This document shows, piece after piece, positions 38,239 to 46,783 of a stretch of DNA of 64,000 bases. Below the pieces are notes generated by a model that was given only the letters and a program-made list of their open reading frames with translations, was not told the DNA's origin and did no database searches. The DNA is from an uncultured Acidobacteriia bacterium (GTDB taxonomy: Bacteria > Acidobacteriota > Terriglobia > Bryobacterales > Bryobacteraceae), in assembly GCA_903925975.1 (NCBI GenBank), contig CAIYHG010000145.1, positions 47,218 to 111,217 of the forward strand, in the 5' to 3' direction. Each line of letters starts with the position of its first letter. Position 1 is the stretch's first letter. The translations under genes were made by a program, and so were the position numbers.

Positions 38239-38335
38239 CCGTTCCACTGGGCCGCGTTTGCGCTGGCGGGCGTCGAGTAGCGGCGCCCCTGCGATCACGG
38301 CAGGCTATCGGCGTTCCGCCGGGGGCTGTCGCTGT

Positions 38336-38980
38336 TCAATGTTTCGCTGCGCGGCGGCACACGGCGATCAAGGCGGCGAAGCCACTGCAGAGCAGAATCG
38401 CGCCGGCGGGTTCCGGCGTACCCGACTGAAAGGTGAAGTTGTCCATCACGAACACCGCTTGACCGTAGGGATTAATATAGCCCGGGTGCACCGTACCGCC
38501 GGTCGCCGCGAAACTGAGTTGATCGATTCCGTTCCAGTCGAACTCGTACAATGTGGCCGACGTAGCGTCTGGAATGACCAGTCGGTGGTCCACCTGAACG
38601 CCCAGCCTGTAAGCCGTAATGTCTACGTTCATCGCATCTCGGTAAACCGAAGTGATGTAGACGCTTTCGAAGTTGAAAGCCGACCCGTCGGCGGTCGAGA
38701 GGCTGGCCGTTAGGCCCCAACCGTTGTAGGCAACCCTTGGGGAACTGATGATACCAGCCGGCCCGCCGGTAGGACCAGCGCCCAGTAACGGCTCCTCAAC
38801 CCCGAAATTGGTCCAATTGAACCCCGAGTAGCCATTGGGGATCAAACTGGCGGGGACCGATCCAGGGTCCCCACAGCATGGGATGTCCTCGAACGTGAGG
38901 ACACCGGCGCTCGCCGTACAAGCCAACAGTGTCAGCAGCCCTGCGGCGCGCACGAGTTGGAGGCACAAACTCTTTCTCAT
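38336..38980 (-). CDS. Secreted PEP-CTERM-type protein of unknown function
   Basis: Signal peptide (LLTLLACTASA) and C-terminal GTPEPAGAILLCSGFAALIAVCRRAAKH (PEP, hydrophobic stretch, RR). Confidence 0.82.
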   Translation of the reverse strand: MRKSLCLQLVRAAGLLTLLACTASAGVLTFEDIPCCGDPGSVPASLIPNGYSGFNWTNFGVEEPLLGAGPTGGPAGIISSPRVAYNGWGLTASLSTADGSAFNFESVYITSVYRDAMNVDITAYRLGVQVDHRLVIPDATSATLYEFDWNGIDQLSFAATGGTVHPGYINPYGQAVFVMDNFTFQSGTPEPAGAILLCSGFAALIAVCRRAAKH

Positions 38981-39561
38981 CTCGATAGTTTCCTTTCATT
39001 CGGAATTTCCGTTTTGGACTTTTGCATCTCAGCCTAGGTCAAGGCGCCATCCTTGGTGGGATAAGGGGACAGGAAGCCGTGAAATAATCGACCATAGCAC
39101 GCGGGCGTCCACGTGTTTTCAATTGCTTGCACGGTGCAAAGCTGGCACAACGGCGATTATTTCACACCTTCCAGGCTACTCAACCACCTATCTTCGGGGG
39201 CGAAAACGGGACTGCTTGAACGTAGCAGATTTCTTTTGGCCGCGCCTGCTTCCTCTGCGGTACGCCTGGCGACGGTTGAGATCAAGGCTACTTCGATGAC
39301 ATGCCGCTTAACCCCAAGCTTCCGAGGGGAAAGCGGGCCGGAGGAGTTGCGCGATTCGAGTTCAGCCGAGAACGGGAAAACCCGCGCCTCACGGTGGCGC
39401 AGTCACCACGTATCCGTCATTCACTTTCAATGACTTACGTCTTTGCAGCCGTACCCGCACGCTACAATGGCGCTGGGTGGGAGGAGCGGTTGGATTGGGT
39501 TCGTTCCGCGCCGATTGCTGAATCTTGGGCTTGGCATTCGCTGGTACCATAGAAGCGGTTG

Positions 39562-39850
39562 ATGCTCTGCAAACAGGTGGTGTTCAGCGGCCACGCGATT
39601 CAGCGAATGTTCGAGCGCGGGATCGAACGCCATCAGGTGCTGGCGACAATCGACCCGGGGAGAAGTTGTCGCGGAATACCCCGATGATCGCCCGTACCCG
39701 AGCAGGTTGCTTCTCGGGACCGGCGGAAGTGGGCCGATTCACGTTGTAGTGGCTTCAGACGATGCGGTGGGCCTGTGCATAGTAGTGACGGTCTATGAGC
39801 CGGATTCGGGGCACTGGAGCGCGGATTTTCGGACGAGGCGAGCGAAATGA
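39562..39850 (+). pseudogene. DUF4258-like putative toxin, frameshifted
   Basis: Frame 1 MLCKQVVFSGHAIQRMFERGIERHQVLATID then a shift to GEVVAEYPDDRPYPSRLLLGTGGSGPIHVVVASDDAVGLCIVVTVYEPDSGHWSADFRTRRAK*. Span is 289 nt (3n+1). Removing one C in gaCCCggggag restores the frame. Confidence 0.8.
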
Positions 39851-40071
39851 ATTGCACGATTTGCAGAAACGGAAGCACCCGCGCCGGCTGCGCCACGGTC
39901 ACTCTCCACCGGGGCGAGACCACCGTCATCCTCAAACAAGTGCCCGCCGAGGTATGTGAAAACTGCGGCGAGTACTACCTTTCCGATGACGTTGCCGCAC
40001 TGGTTCTGCAGAAGGCCGAAGCGGCCGTCAAGAGCGGCGCCGAGGTCGAAATCCTTCGATTCGCCGCGTAA
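39847..40071 (+). CDS. YgiT/MqsA-type zinc-finger putative antitoxin
   Basis: MNCTICRNGSTRAGCATVTLHRGETTVILKQVPAEVCENCGEYYLSDDVAALV: CxxC...CxxC with VPAEVCxNCGE typical of YgiT. ATGA overlap with the upstream reading frame. Confidence 0.88.
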   Translation: MNCTICRNGSTRAGCATVTLHRGETTVILKQVPAEVCENCGEYYLSDDVAALVLQKAEAAVKSGAEVEILRFAA

Positions 40072-40146
40072 CGCTCGTGAGTAATCGAAACTCCGCGTAA
40101 GTGAGAGAGTTGACGGGGCGCGTCCGGCTTAAGCCGCAGTGTCCCG

Positions 40147-40380
40147 ATTGGGTTCGTTCCGTCGCCCTGGTGGGGAAGGCCCTTCGGCCTGCGCCGGACC
40201 CCCCGGTCCGGCCAAACCCGAAAAGGACGCGAATCTCAGAAGCGGAGCCGACTAGGGGGTCGGCTTGCGGTCCAGGGGGACCGCCCCAGTGCCCGGTCAA
40301 ATCGGCTTCGTTCCTTCCGCATGGACGATGCCGCACGGCAGACTCCGGCCGTCCCTCGGCGCCCGGTTTGGGTTCGTTCC
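40147..40380 (+). repeat. Cluster of ATTGGGTTCGTTCC-type short repeats (3 of 6 copies in the window)
   Basis: 40147-40160 exact; 40301-40314 ATCGGCTTCGTTCC; 40367-40380 TTTGGGTTCGTTCC. Other copies: 39494-39507 (+), 7037-7050 (-), 7123-7136 (-). Confidence 0.7.
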
Positions 40381-40458
40381 GTCTCGCCCCAGGGGAGGAG
40401 AGCCAGCACGTTTCCGCCAGCCGATTTCGGCTTTTGAGGACATGTTACTCTGCTTTAC

Positions 40459-40956
40459 ATGAGCACTACTGAGAACCTGAAAGAAGCGTTTGCCGGAGAA
40501 AGCCAGGCATTCCAGAAATACCGCGCGTTCGCTAAGCGCGCCGACCAGGATGGGTTCCCGAATATCGCCAAACTCTTCCGGACCGCGGCTGAAGCCGAGC
40601 GCATCCACGCTGAGGGGCACTTCCGCGCGCTCGAAGGCATCGGCGCCACGGCCGAGAACCTGAAGGCCGCCATCGAAGGCGAGACGTACGAATACACCAC
40701 CATGTATCCGCCCATGCTGGCCGAGGCGGAAGCCGAGAAGCACCGGGCGAGAATCATGTTCGGATATGCCGTGAAGGCGGAAGAGGTTCACGCGGAACTG
40801 TACAAAGTCGCGCTCGAAGCGGCTGCCGCCGGCAAAGACCTTGAGGAAGCGCGGTTCTATGTATGCCCGGTGTGCGGGCACATCGAATTCGGCGTGCCTC
40901 CCGAAAAGTGCCCGATCTGCGGAACCAAGGGCGAAAGGTACGTGCAGGCGGCGTAG
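40459..40956 (+). CDS. rbr: Rubrerythrin
   Basis: Ferritin-like ExxH motifs (EAFAGESQAFQKYRAF, EAERIHAEGHFRAL) plus C-terminal rubredoxin FYVCPVCGHIEFGVPPEKCPICGTKGERY. Confidence 0.96.
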   Translation: MSTTENLKEAFAGESQAFQKYRAFAKRADQDGFPNIAKLFRTAAEAERIHAEGHFRALEGIGATAENLKAAIEGETYEYTTMYPPMLAEAEAEKHRARIMFGYAVKAEEVHAELYKVALEAAAAGKDLEEARFYVCPVCGHIEFGVPPEKCPICGTKGERYVQAA

Positions 40957-41215
40957 TCCGCCGAGTTCGAAGAAGACCCTGCGGGCAAGCGAAAGCAGAC
41001 CCCACCGAAGCGGCGGATGTCGTTGGTGGGGCATGCTTTAGCTTGCCCATGACTGTTTTGCGAGGAGATACAGAATGAACTGCGCCTGCGAGATGCTTAT
41101 AGGGTCTTGCAGGGCAGTAATTCGCGCGGCCCCTTTCTGCCATCCGGCAAGAAGGCGCGCGCTGATCTCAGAAGCTATTTGCTTGAACCCGCACGGGGTT
41201 CCGGGGCTACCCCCC

Positions 41216-41419
41216 TCACCGGAAGCCGCGGCCGCCGCCGCCCGACGGCGCGCAACCGCCACCACCGTTGCCGCCGCCCGAGGCGAAGCTCGACATCTTC
41301 CGCTCCCCCTGGTCGGAGCCGCAACTCGGGCACGTAGCGTTTTGGTCCGCCTCGCGCATCGAGCGCAGTTGCTCGAACTCGGCGGCGCATTCCTTGCAGC
41401 GGTATTCGTAAATAGGCAT
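41216..41419 (-). CDS. FmdB-type zinc-ribbon protein
   Basis: MPIYEYRCKECAAEFEQLRSM...ATCPSCGS...KMSSFASGGGNGGGG; Gly-rich tail. Confidence 0.9.
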   Translation of the reverse strand: MPIYEYRCKECAAEFEQLRSMREADQNATCPSCGSDQGERKMSSFASGGGNGGGGCAPSGGGGRGFR

Positions 41420-41503
41420 TGCTTCTGACCTAAGGATGCAGATGAAACCGTATGGTAACAGCCTGAAGGGCGGCCGGAGTAGCCCCAGAGGCCCAGAGCC
41501 CTG

Positions 41504-42253
41504 CTAGACCTCGACTCGCGAGAAAAGATAGGACCCCAGCACCACCAGAAATACGGCCGCGGCCGATAGAACGCCTATATCCGCGGCCCACCCGAAATGG
41601 GCCGGAACGCCGGTCAGCGCCGCCCGCATGCCATCTACGCCGTAGGCCAGCGGATCGAGGCTGGCCACAATGCGCAGCGCCCTGGGGACGCTGTTCAGCG
41701 GAAACAGCGCACCGGATAGAAAGAACATCGGCATCACCAGGAAATTCATGACCAGCTGAAACCCCTGGAAATCGCCCAGGATCGAAGCAATCGCAGTGCC
41801 CAGGGCCGTGAACATGACGGCGAGCAGAGCCATGCAAAGGAGCGCGTGGGGCAACGTGGCGTAACTCACGGGCCGGAAGCCGGCCACCAGGCAGATCCCC
41901 ACTACGATCAACCCCTGTATCATCGCCACCGAGGCGCCGCCGAGCGTCCGGCCGATCATGATCATGATGCGCGGCACCGGCGCGACCAGCGTCTCTTTGA
42001 GAAACCCAAAATGGCGGTCCCATATCAGCTCGATTCCGGAGAAGACTGCGCTGAACAGGATAGTCATGCCGATGACGCCGGGGGCCAGAAACTGGAGGTA
42101 GTTGCCCTGTCCTGCGCGCTGGTAGATCGGGCCGAATCCGAAGCCCAGCGCCACCAGAAACAGCAGCGGCTGCCCGAGCGAGCCGACCATGCGGGAGCGC
42201 GAACGGAAGTAGCGCTTCAACTGCCGAAGCCAAAGCACGTAGACGGCGTTCAT
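41504..42253 (-). CDS. ABC-2 type transporter permease
   Basis: MNAVYVLWLRQLKRYFRSRSRMVGSLGQPLLFLVALGFGFGPIYQ...ELIWDRHFGFLKETLVAPVPR...FFLSGALFPLNSVPRAL. ORF start trimmed; ATGA overlap with the ATPase gene. Confidence 0.95.
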   Translation of the reverse strand: MNAVYVLWLRQLKRYFRSRSRMVGSLGQPLLFLVALGFGFGPIYQRAGQGNYLQFLAPGVIGMTILFSAVFSGIELIWDRHFGFLKETLVAPVPRIMIMIGRTLGGASVAMIQGLIVVGICLVAGFRPVSYATLPHALLCMALLAVMFTALGTAIASILGDFQGFQLVMNFLVMPMFFLSGALFPLNSVPRALRIVASLDPLAYGVDGMRAALTGVPAHFGWAADIGVLSAAAVFLVVLGSYLFSRVEV

Positions 42254-43056
42254 CAGCGCTTCCTCCCCCACATTCTGGACATCGTGCGCATCTGCTGCAG
42301 GCTGCTGCCGGCTTCCTCGCGGATTCGGGAACCGGTAAGCGACAGGAAGGCGTCTTCGAGCGTCTCGGTTCCGGTGCGCTCCTTCAACTCCTTGGCCGTG
42401 CCCACCGCGATGATGTTGCCGTGGTCGATGATGGCGATGCGATGCGCCACGCGTTCGGCTTCCTCCATGTAATGCGTGGTGAGGAAGACCGTGATGCGCT
42501 CTTCCTGGTTGAGCGTGCGGACGTGGTTCCACAATTGGTTGCGCGTCTGCGGGTCAAGCCCCAGAGTGGGCTCGTCGAGGAAGAGAATCTTGGGAGTGTG
42601 CAGCAGGCCGCGCGCGATCTCCAGGCGCCTCCGCATGCCTCCGGAGAAGTGCTTGACGGTGTCATTCCGCCGCTCCCAGAGTTCGAACAGCCGGAGCAGG
42701 CGCTCGATCCGCTCCACACGCAATTTGCGCGGCAACTTATAGAGGATGCCGTGGAAATCCATGTTCTCGTAGGCGGTGAGTTCGTCGTCCACGCTGGGAT
42801 CCTGGAAGACGATTCCGAAGCGCTGGCGGGCTTCGTGCTGGCGTACGGTAGGGTCTAGGCCGTCGATTTCCACGGTTCCGGAGGTGGGCCTGAGGAGCGT
42901 GGTGAGCATCTTGATGGTGGTGGTCTTTCCGGCTCCGTTGGGGCCGAGAAACGCGAAGATTTCACCCTCCGCAACTTCGAACGAGATGTCGCCCACAGCC
43001 ACAATCTCTCCGAAGGTCCTCACCAGGTTTCGGACGCTGATCATAGTCCTGCTCAC
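42253..43056 (-). CDS. ABC transporter ATP-binding protein (DrrA-like)
   Basis: Walker A GPNGAGKTTT, signature FSGGMRRRLEIARGL, Walker B ILFLDEPTLGLDP. Confidence 0.97.
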   Translation of the reverse strand: MSRTMISVRNLVRTFGEIVAVGDISFEVAEGEIFAFLGPNGAGKTTTIKMLTTLLRPTSGTVEIDGLDPTVRQHEARQRFGIVFQDPSVDDELTAYENMDFHGILYKLPRKLRVERIERLLRLFELWERRNDTVKHFSGGMRRRLEIARGLLHTPKILFLDEPTLGLDPQTRNQLWNHVRTLNQEERITVFLTTHYMEEAERVAHRIAIIDHGNIIAVGTAKELKERTGTETLEDAFLSLTGSRIREEAGSSLQQMRTMSRMWGRKR

Positions 43057-43151
43057 TATTCCATACTAATTGGTCTCTGAACGAGAGTCTCTGCCCGAGC
43101 CGCGGTTCGGGCGAGCGGGAGTCGCCGCGAAGCGGATGCCGTAGGCGGAAC

Positions 43152-44186
43152 TTAGCAGGCAAGCGCCCATTCCAGGCTTCTGAACTTGGCCGAGAATGTG
43201 GTGCGTTTGAGCCGCAACATGTCCGCCGCGGCCCGCTTGTTTCCGCCCGCTTTCCGGAGCGCCTGTTCGAGGATGCCGCGTTCGATCATGGCGAGCGTTT
43301 TCTCGTAATCCATGCCGCCATCCGGTAAGGTGATGCGGGGAAACTCCGGACCGCGGAGCGGGTTGGCGCAAACCTCCGGGCAGGGCGGGAAGCCGGCGAA
43401 ATCGAGTAGCGGGCGATCCCCGCTCAACGCCAAGGTCATTTCCACGGCATTCTCCAACTGGCGCACGTTGCCGGGCCACGGGTGCGCGCTCAGCGCTTCG
43501 AGCGCCTCGGGAGTAGCCGCCTTCTCGGGCATCTCCTCGGCGCGGCAGACCTTCCGGATAAAGTGCTCCACCAGGGCGGGAATATCCTGCCGGCGCTCGC
43601 GCAGGGCGGGCATATGGATTGGCACCACGTTCAGGCGGTAAAAGAGGTCTTCGCGGAACCTGCCCGACTCGATCCGGGCCGTGAGGTTGCAGTTGGCTGC
43701 CGCAATGACTCTCGCGTCCACGCGGATGGTTTCCGAACTGCCGAGGCGCTGGATTTCCCGCTCTTGCAGAGCGCGGAGAAGCTTGGCCTGAAGCTCCACG
43801 GGCATCTCGCCCACCTCATCCAGGAAGAGCACCCCTCCCTGCGCCTGCTCGAAACGGCCTACCCGGCCCTGAATAGCTCCGGTAAACGCGCCGCGCACGT
43901 GCCCGAAGAGTTCGTCTTCCAGCAGATGCTCGGGGATAGCGCTGCAGTTCAGGGCCACGAAGGGGCCAGCTCGCCGGGAGCCCGCCTCGTGCAGAGCGCG
44001 GGCCGCCATTTCCTTTCCGGTGCCGGTTTCCCCGGTGATCAGGACGGAGGCGCGGCGGCTGGCGACCATACGAATGATGTGGCACACCTGGCGCATGAGC
44101 GGGCTCTCGCCGATCAGGAGGCGCCGCCATTCTTCAGTGGCGGGGGGGAGTGCGGCGGGGAAGGCCGGCGCCCGCGCGGTCCGCAT
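43152..44186 (-). CDS. Sigma-54-interacting AAA+ transcriptional regulator (flagellar FleQ/FlrC-like), probably the 3' part of a frameshifted gene
   Basis: GETGTGKE, ELFGHVRGAFTGA, DEVGEMP, C-terminal Fis-like HTH GGNKRAAADMLRLKRTTFSAKFRSLEW; adjacent to flg genes. Confidence 0.93.
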   Translation of the reverse strand: MRTARAPAFPAALPPATEEWRRLLIGESPLMRQVCHIIRMVASRRASVLITGETGTGKEMAARALHEAGSRRAGPFVALNCSAIPEHLLEDELFGHVRGAFTGAIQGRVGRFEQAQGGVLFLDEVGEMPVELQAKLLRALQEREIQRLGSSETIRVDARVIAAANCNLTARIESGRFREDLFYRLNVVPIHMPALRERRQDIPALVEHFIRKVCRAEEMPEKAATPEALEALSAHPWPGNVRQLENAVEMTLALSGDRPLLDFAGFPPCPEVCANPLRGPEFPRITLPDGGMDYEKTLAMIERGILEQALRKAGGNKRAAADMLRLKRTTFSAKFRSLEWALAC

Positions 44187-44517
44187 CCAGCAATTCCAGT
44201 ATTCCGGTCCATACGTCGTCCCCGGGGCGCAAGATGCGCCCGGCGCCGGCCGGGAGCGAGGCAGCGGCGAGGGTTCCCGCCGAGTCGCGCAGGACGACGG
44301 CCGTACGGGGAGTCTCCGCGGCGAGCGCTTCGAGCCAGATTTTCGGGTTCCAGCCGGGCATCGGAAACTCCAGTACTACAACGTCATAGCCGCCGGTTCG
44401 CAGCCGATCGCGGGCCACGCGCGGCGGCAGGCAATCGATTCGCCAGGGACCCCGTGAGCGGGGTGGTTCCTGCGGGGGCGGGGAGCCGCCGATCCAGAGC
44501 ACGCGATTGGGTTCCAT
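44134..44517 (-). CDS. Receiver-like N-terminal segment of the adjacent sigma-54 regulator, probably the 5' part of a frameshifted gene
   Basis: MEPNRVLWIGG...YDVVVLEFPMPGWNPKIWLEAL...TAVVLRDSAGT...GRILRPGDDVWTGILELLDA: REC-like pattern, no canonical phospho-Asp. Overlaps 43152..44186 out of frame at a C7 tract. Confidence 0.65.
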   Translation of the reverse strand: MEPNRVLWIGGSPPPQEPPRSRGPWRIDCLPPRVARDRLRTGGYDVVVLEFPMPGWNPKIWLEALAAETPRTAVVLRDSAGTLAAASLPAGAGRILRPGDDVWTGILELLDADRAGAGLPRRTPPRH

Positions 44518-44616
44518 GACGGGTCAAGGGGATAATCGGGCGCATCCCCGCTCAACTTTATAGGCGGGATGGGCGGCGGCGGGGCGGTCTGGCGCAAATA
44601 AACCGGCATTTCGCTC

Positions 44617-44643
44617 TAAACTGGCGGACAACTCAGCCGATAA
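44617..44643 (+). promoter_or_regulatory. Sigma-28 (FliA) type promoter upstream of flgM
   Basis: TAAA-CTGGCGGACAACTCA(15 nt)-GCCGATAA, exact match to TAAA-N15-GCCGATAA, 27 nt before the flgM ATG. Confidence 0.85.
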
Positions 44644-44669
44644 GACGTGTAGCGAAGAGCAGCTAAACA

Positions 44670-44969
44670 ATGCGAATTCACGATGGCAACCTAACGGGTC
44701 TGAGCCCCGCGGAATCCGGGCGGGCACAAGAGACGCAAAAGACGGGCCGCGAGGAAACGGCTGGCGGGTCCAAGGCGCAGCACGCCGAGGACCGCGTGGA
44801 GTTTTCCGCGGGACTCAGCGAGGTGGCGCGGGCGGTTTCGGCCTTTGGCGCGGACCGGGCCGCGCGTGTCAAGGAGTTGGCCGCGCAATACAGCAGCGGG
44901 AATTACCGGCCGGACGCTCTGGCAACTAGCCGCGGCATGATTACGGAAGCCCTGAGCGAGGCCGCATAA
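44670..44969 (+). CDS. flgM: Anti-sigma-28 factor FlgM
   Basis: C-terminal DRVEFSAGLSEVARAVSAFGADRAARVKELAAQYSSGNYRPDALATSRGMITEAL typical of FlgM; upstream of flgK/flgL. Confidence 0.9.
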   Translation: MRIHDGNLTGLSPAESGRAQETQKTGREETAGGSKAQHAEDRVEFSAGLSEVARAVSAFGADRAARVKELAAQYSSGNYRPDALATSRGMITEALSEAA

Positions 44970-44979
44970 GGCGGACGTT

Positions 44980-45351
44980 ATGACGCTTTGCGGGCTGCCG
45001 GGGGACGGCGCGGGCGTTTCGATTGCCGCGGCGCAGCGAGAGGTGGAAGAAGCGCGAGCGGAATTGCGCGACCCCTCGCCCGCGGTGATGGAACGGTGTG
45101 CGGCGCGGTTGGAACGGGCCGTCTCCCTGCTTGCCACGGCGATGAGCCAACCGGGCGGGCCGGGGGATGTTTCCGCAGCCTGCCAGTTGCGGCGGTCACT
45201 TGGGGCGCTGGCCAAACTGGCAGCGAGACCGGCTGCCTACTATGCCGGGTGGCAGAACCGGCTGGGAGAACTGACGGCAGGCTACGGCCCGGACGGCGAG
45301 CCCGGCGAGCGGCAGTACGTGAGGCCGCCACGGGTCCTCATTAGCGGGTAG
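44980..45351 (+). CDS. Small protein in the flgN position, candidate flagellar export chaperone
   Basis: Helical 123 aa protein exactly between flgM and flgK. Sequence similarity to FlgN not obvious by eye. Confidence 0.55.
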   Translation: MTLCGLPGDGAGVSIAAAQREVEEARAELRDPSPAVMERCAARLERAVSLLATAMSQPGGPGDVSAACQLRRSLGALAKLAARPAAYYAGWQNRLGELTAGYGPDGEPGERQYVRPPRVLISG

Positions 45352-45357
45352 CGCGTC

Positions 45358-46779
45358 ATGAATGGAATCAGCGCGAGTCTGCTCAACGCCGGCATAGCCC
45401 TCCAGGCTTACGGCCGCGTGCTTGAAGCCACTCAAAACAACGTGATCAACGCTTCCACGCCGGGGTATGCGCGGCAATCGCAGGAACTCCGCCCTTTGCC
45501 TTTCGAGCCGGAGTCGGGGTCTCCCGGAGGGGTGGCGTTGGGGGAGTTGACAAGCGCGCGCGACCAGTACTCCGAGCAGGCCGTGCGGACGGAAACGTCA
45601 TCGCTCGGGTTCGCGCAGCAGAGCGTGGAGAGCCTTTCGAATCTCGAATCGATCTTGGACATCTCCGGCGATTCCGGGCTGCCGTACGCTCTCAATAACC
45701 TTTTCAGTGCGTTTTCGGGCTGGGCGCAAAGCCCGGGGGACACGATCGCGCGCTCGAACGTGATTGATCGGGCTCAGGAAACCGCGGTTGCGTTCCGCAA
45801 CGCCGCATCCGCGTTGAGCAATGCTTCCCGGCAGTCGGAAACGCAACTGCGGAGCACCGTCGATAGCATCAATCAACTGGTTGCCAAAGTGGCGGAATAC
45901 AACCAACCGCCGGCCGACGGGGTCGCCAATGACGCCGGGCGAGAGGCGCAGTTCTACTCCACGCTGGAGGAACTCTCGCAATACGCCGATGTTACGGTGG
46001 CCAGACAGTCCGACGGCACGTTAGCGCTACTGCTGGAAGGCCAGACTCCTCTGCTGATCGGCGACACGCAGTACGAGATTGCATTCGATCTCAACCAGAC
46101 TGACGCCACGCGGCCGGCCTCGGCCCGTATCACGGGCGGGGGGCGCGACGTCACGGCCGCGATTGAGGGCGGGAAACTCGGAGCGCTGCTGAAGTTCCGA
46201 AACGAAACTCTGCCCTCCTTCAGCGGGGACGCCGGCCAGGCGGGCAGTTTGAACATTCTGGCCAAGCAGTTCGCCGACCGGGTTAACGCAATCATGACGG
46301 GTGGTTATTCGTCGGTGGATGCGGCGGCTCCCGACGGAGTCGCTCTGTTCGACTACGGCGCGGCCGGCGAAACGAGCATTGCCAGTGCGCTTCGGTTGAA
46401 CGAAGCCGCTACGGCGGAATCTATTGCGCCGGTCGCTATCGGTCCTCCGGTGGCGTCGAACGGGATTCCGCTCCAACTCGCGTCGCTGGCCAGCCCGACC
46501 TCCGACGCTGACCGGATCGACGGGGCGAGCTACGTGGAATATTTCGGCCGGATGGCCGCGAGCGAGGGCTCGGCCCTGAGCAGCGCGAAGGATAGCCAGG
46601 CGGTCCAGGAATCGAGCGTTGCGCAGGCCAAAGCGATACGGCAGCAGAGTTCCGGCGTTTCACTGGACGAAGAGGCCGTGGTGATGCTTGAGTATCAGCG
46701 CGGTTATCAGGCCGTTTCCCGGCTGATTACGATACTCGACCAGCTCACCGAGGACACGATCAACATGCTGCGAGTCTAA
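45358..46779 (+). CDS. flgK: Flagellar hook-associated protein 1
   Basis: N-term LLNAGIALQAYGRVLEATQNNVINASTPGYARQSQEL; C-term SGVSLDEEAVVMLEYQRGYQAVSRLITILDQLTEDTINML. Confidence 0.96.
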   Translation: MNGISASLLNAGIALQAYGRVLEATQNNVINASTPGYARQSQELRPLPFEPESGSPGGVALGELTSARDQYSEQAVRTETSSLGFAQQSVESLSNLESILDISGDSGLPYALNNLFSAFSGWAQSPGDTIARSNVIDRAQETAVAFRNAASALSNASRQSETQLRSTVDSINQLVAKVAEYNQPPADGVANDAGREAQFYSTLEELSQYADVTVARQSDGTLALLLEGQTPLLIGDTQYEIAFDLNQTDATRPASARITGGGRDVTAAIEGGKLGALLKFRNETLPSFSGDAGQAGSLNILAKQFADRVNAIMTGGYSSVDAAAPDGVALFDYGAAGETSIASALRLNEAATAESIAPVAIGPPVASNGIPLQLASLASPTSDADRIDGASYVEYFGRMAASEGSALSSAKDSQAVQESSVAQAKAIRQQSSGVSLDEEAVVMLEYQRGYQAVSRLITILDQLTEDTINMLRV

Positions 46780-46783
46780 ACCT

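Noticed and set aside
40147-40160. GGTTCGTTCC as a tRNA T-loop
   Set aside because: Lacks the GGTTCRANYCC length and no acceptor or anticodon arms can be folded around it.
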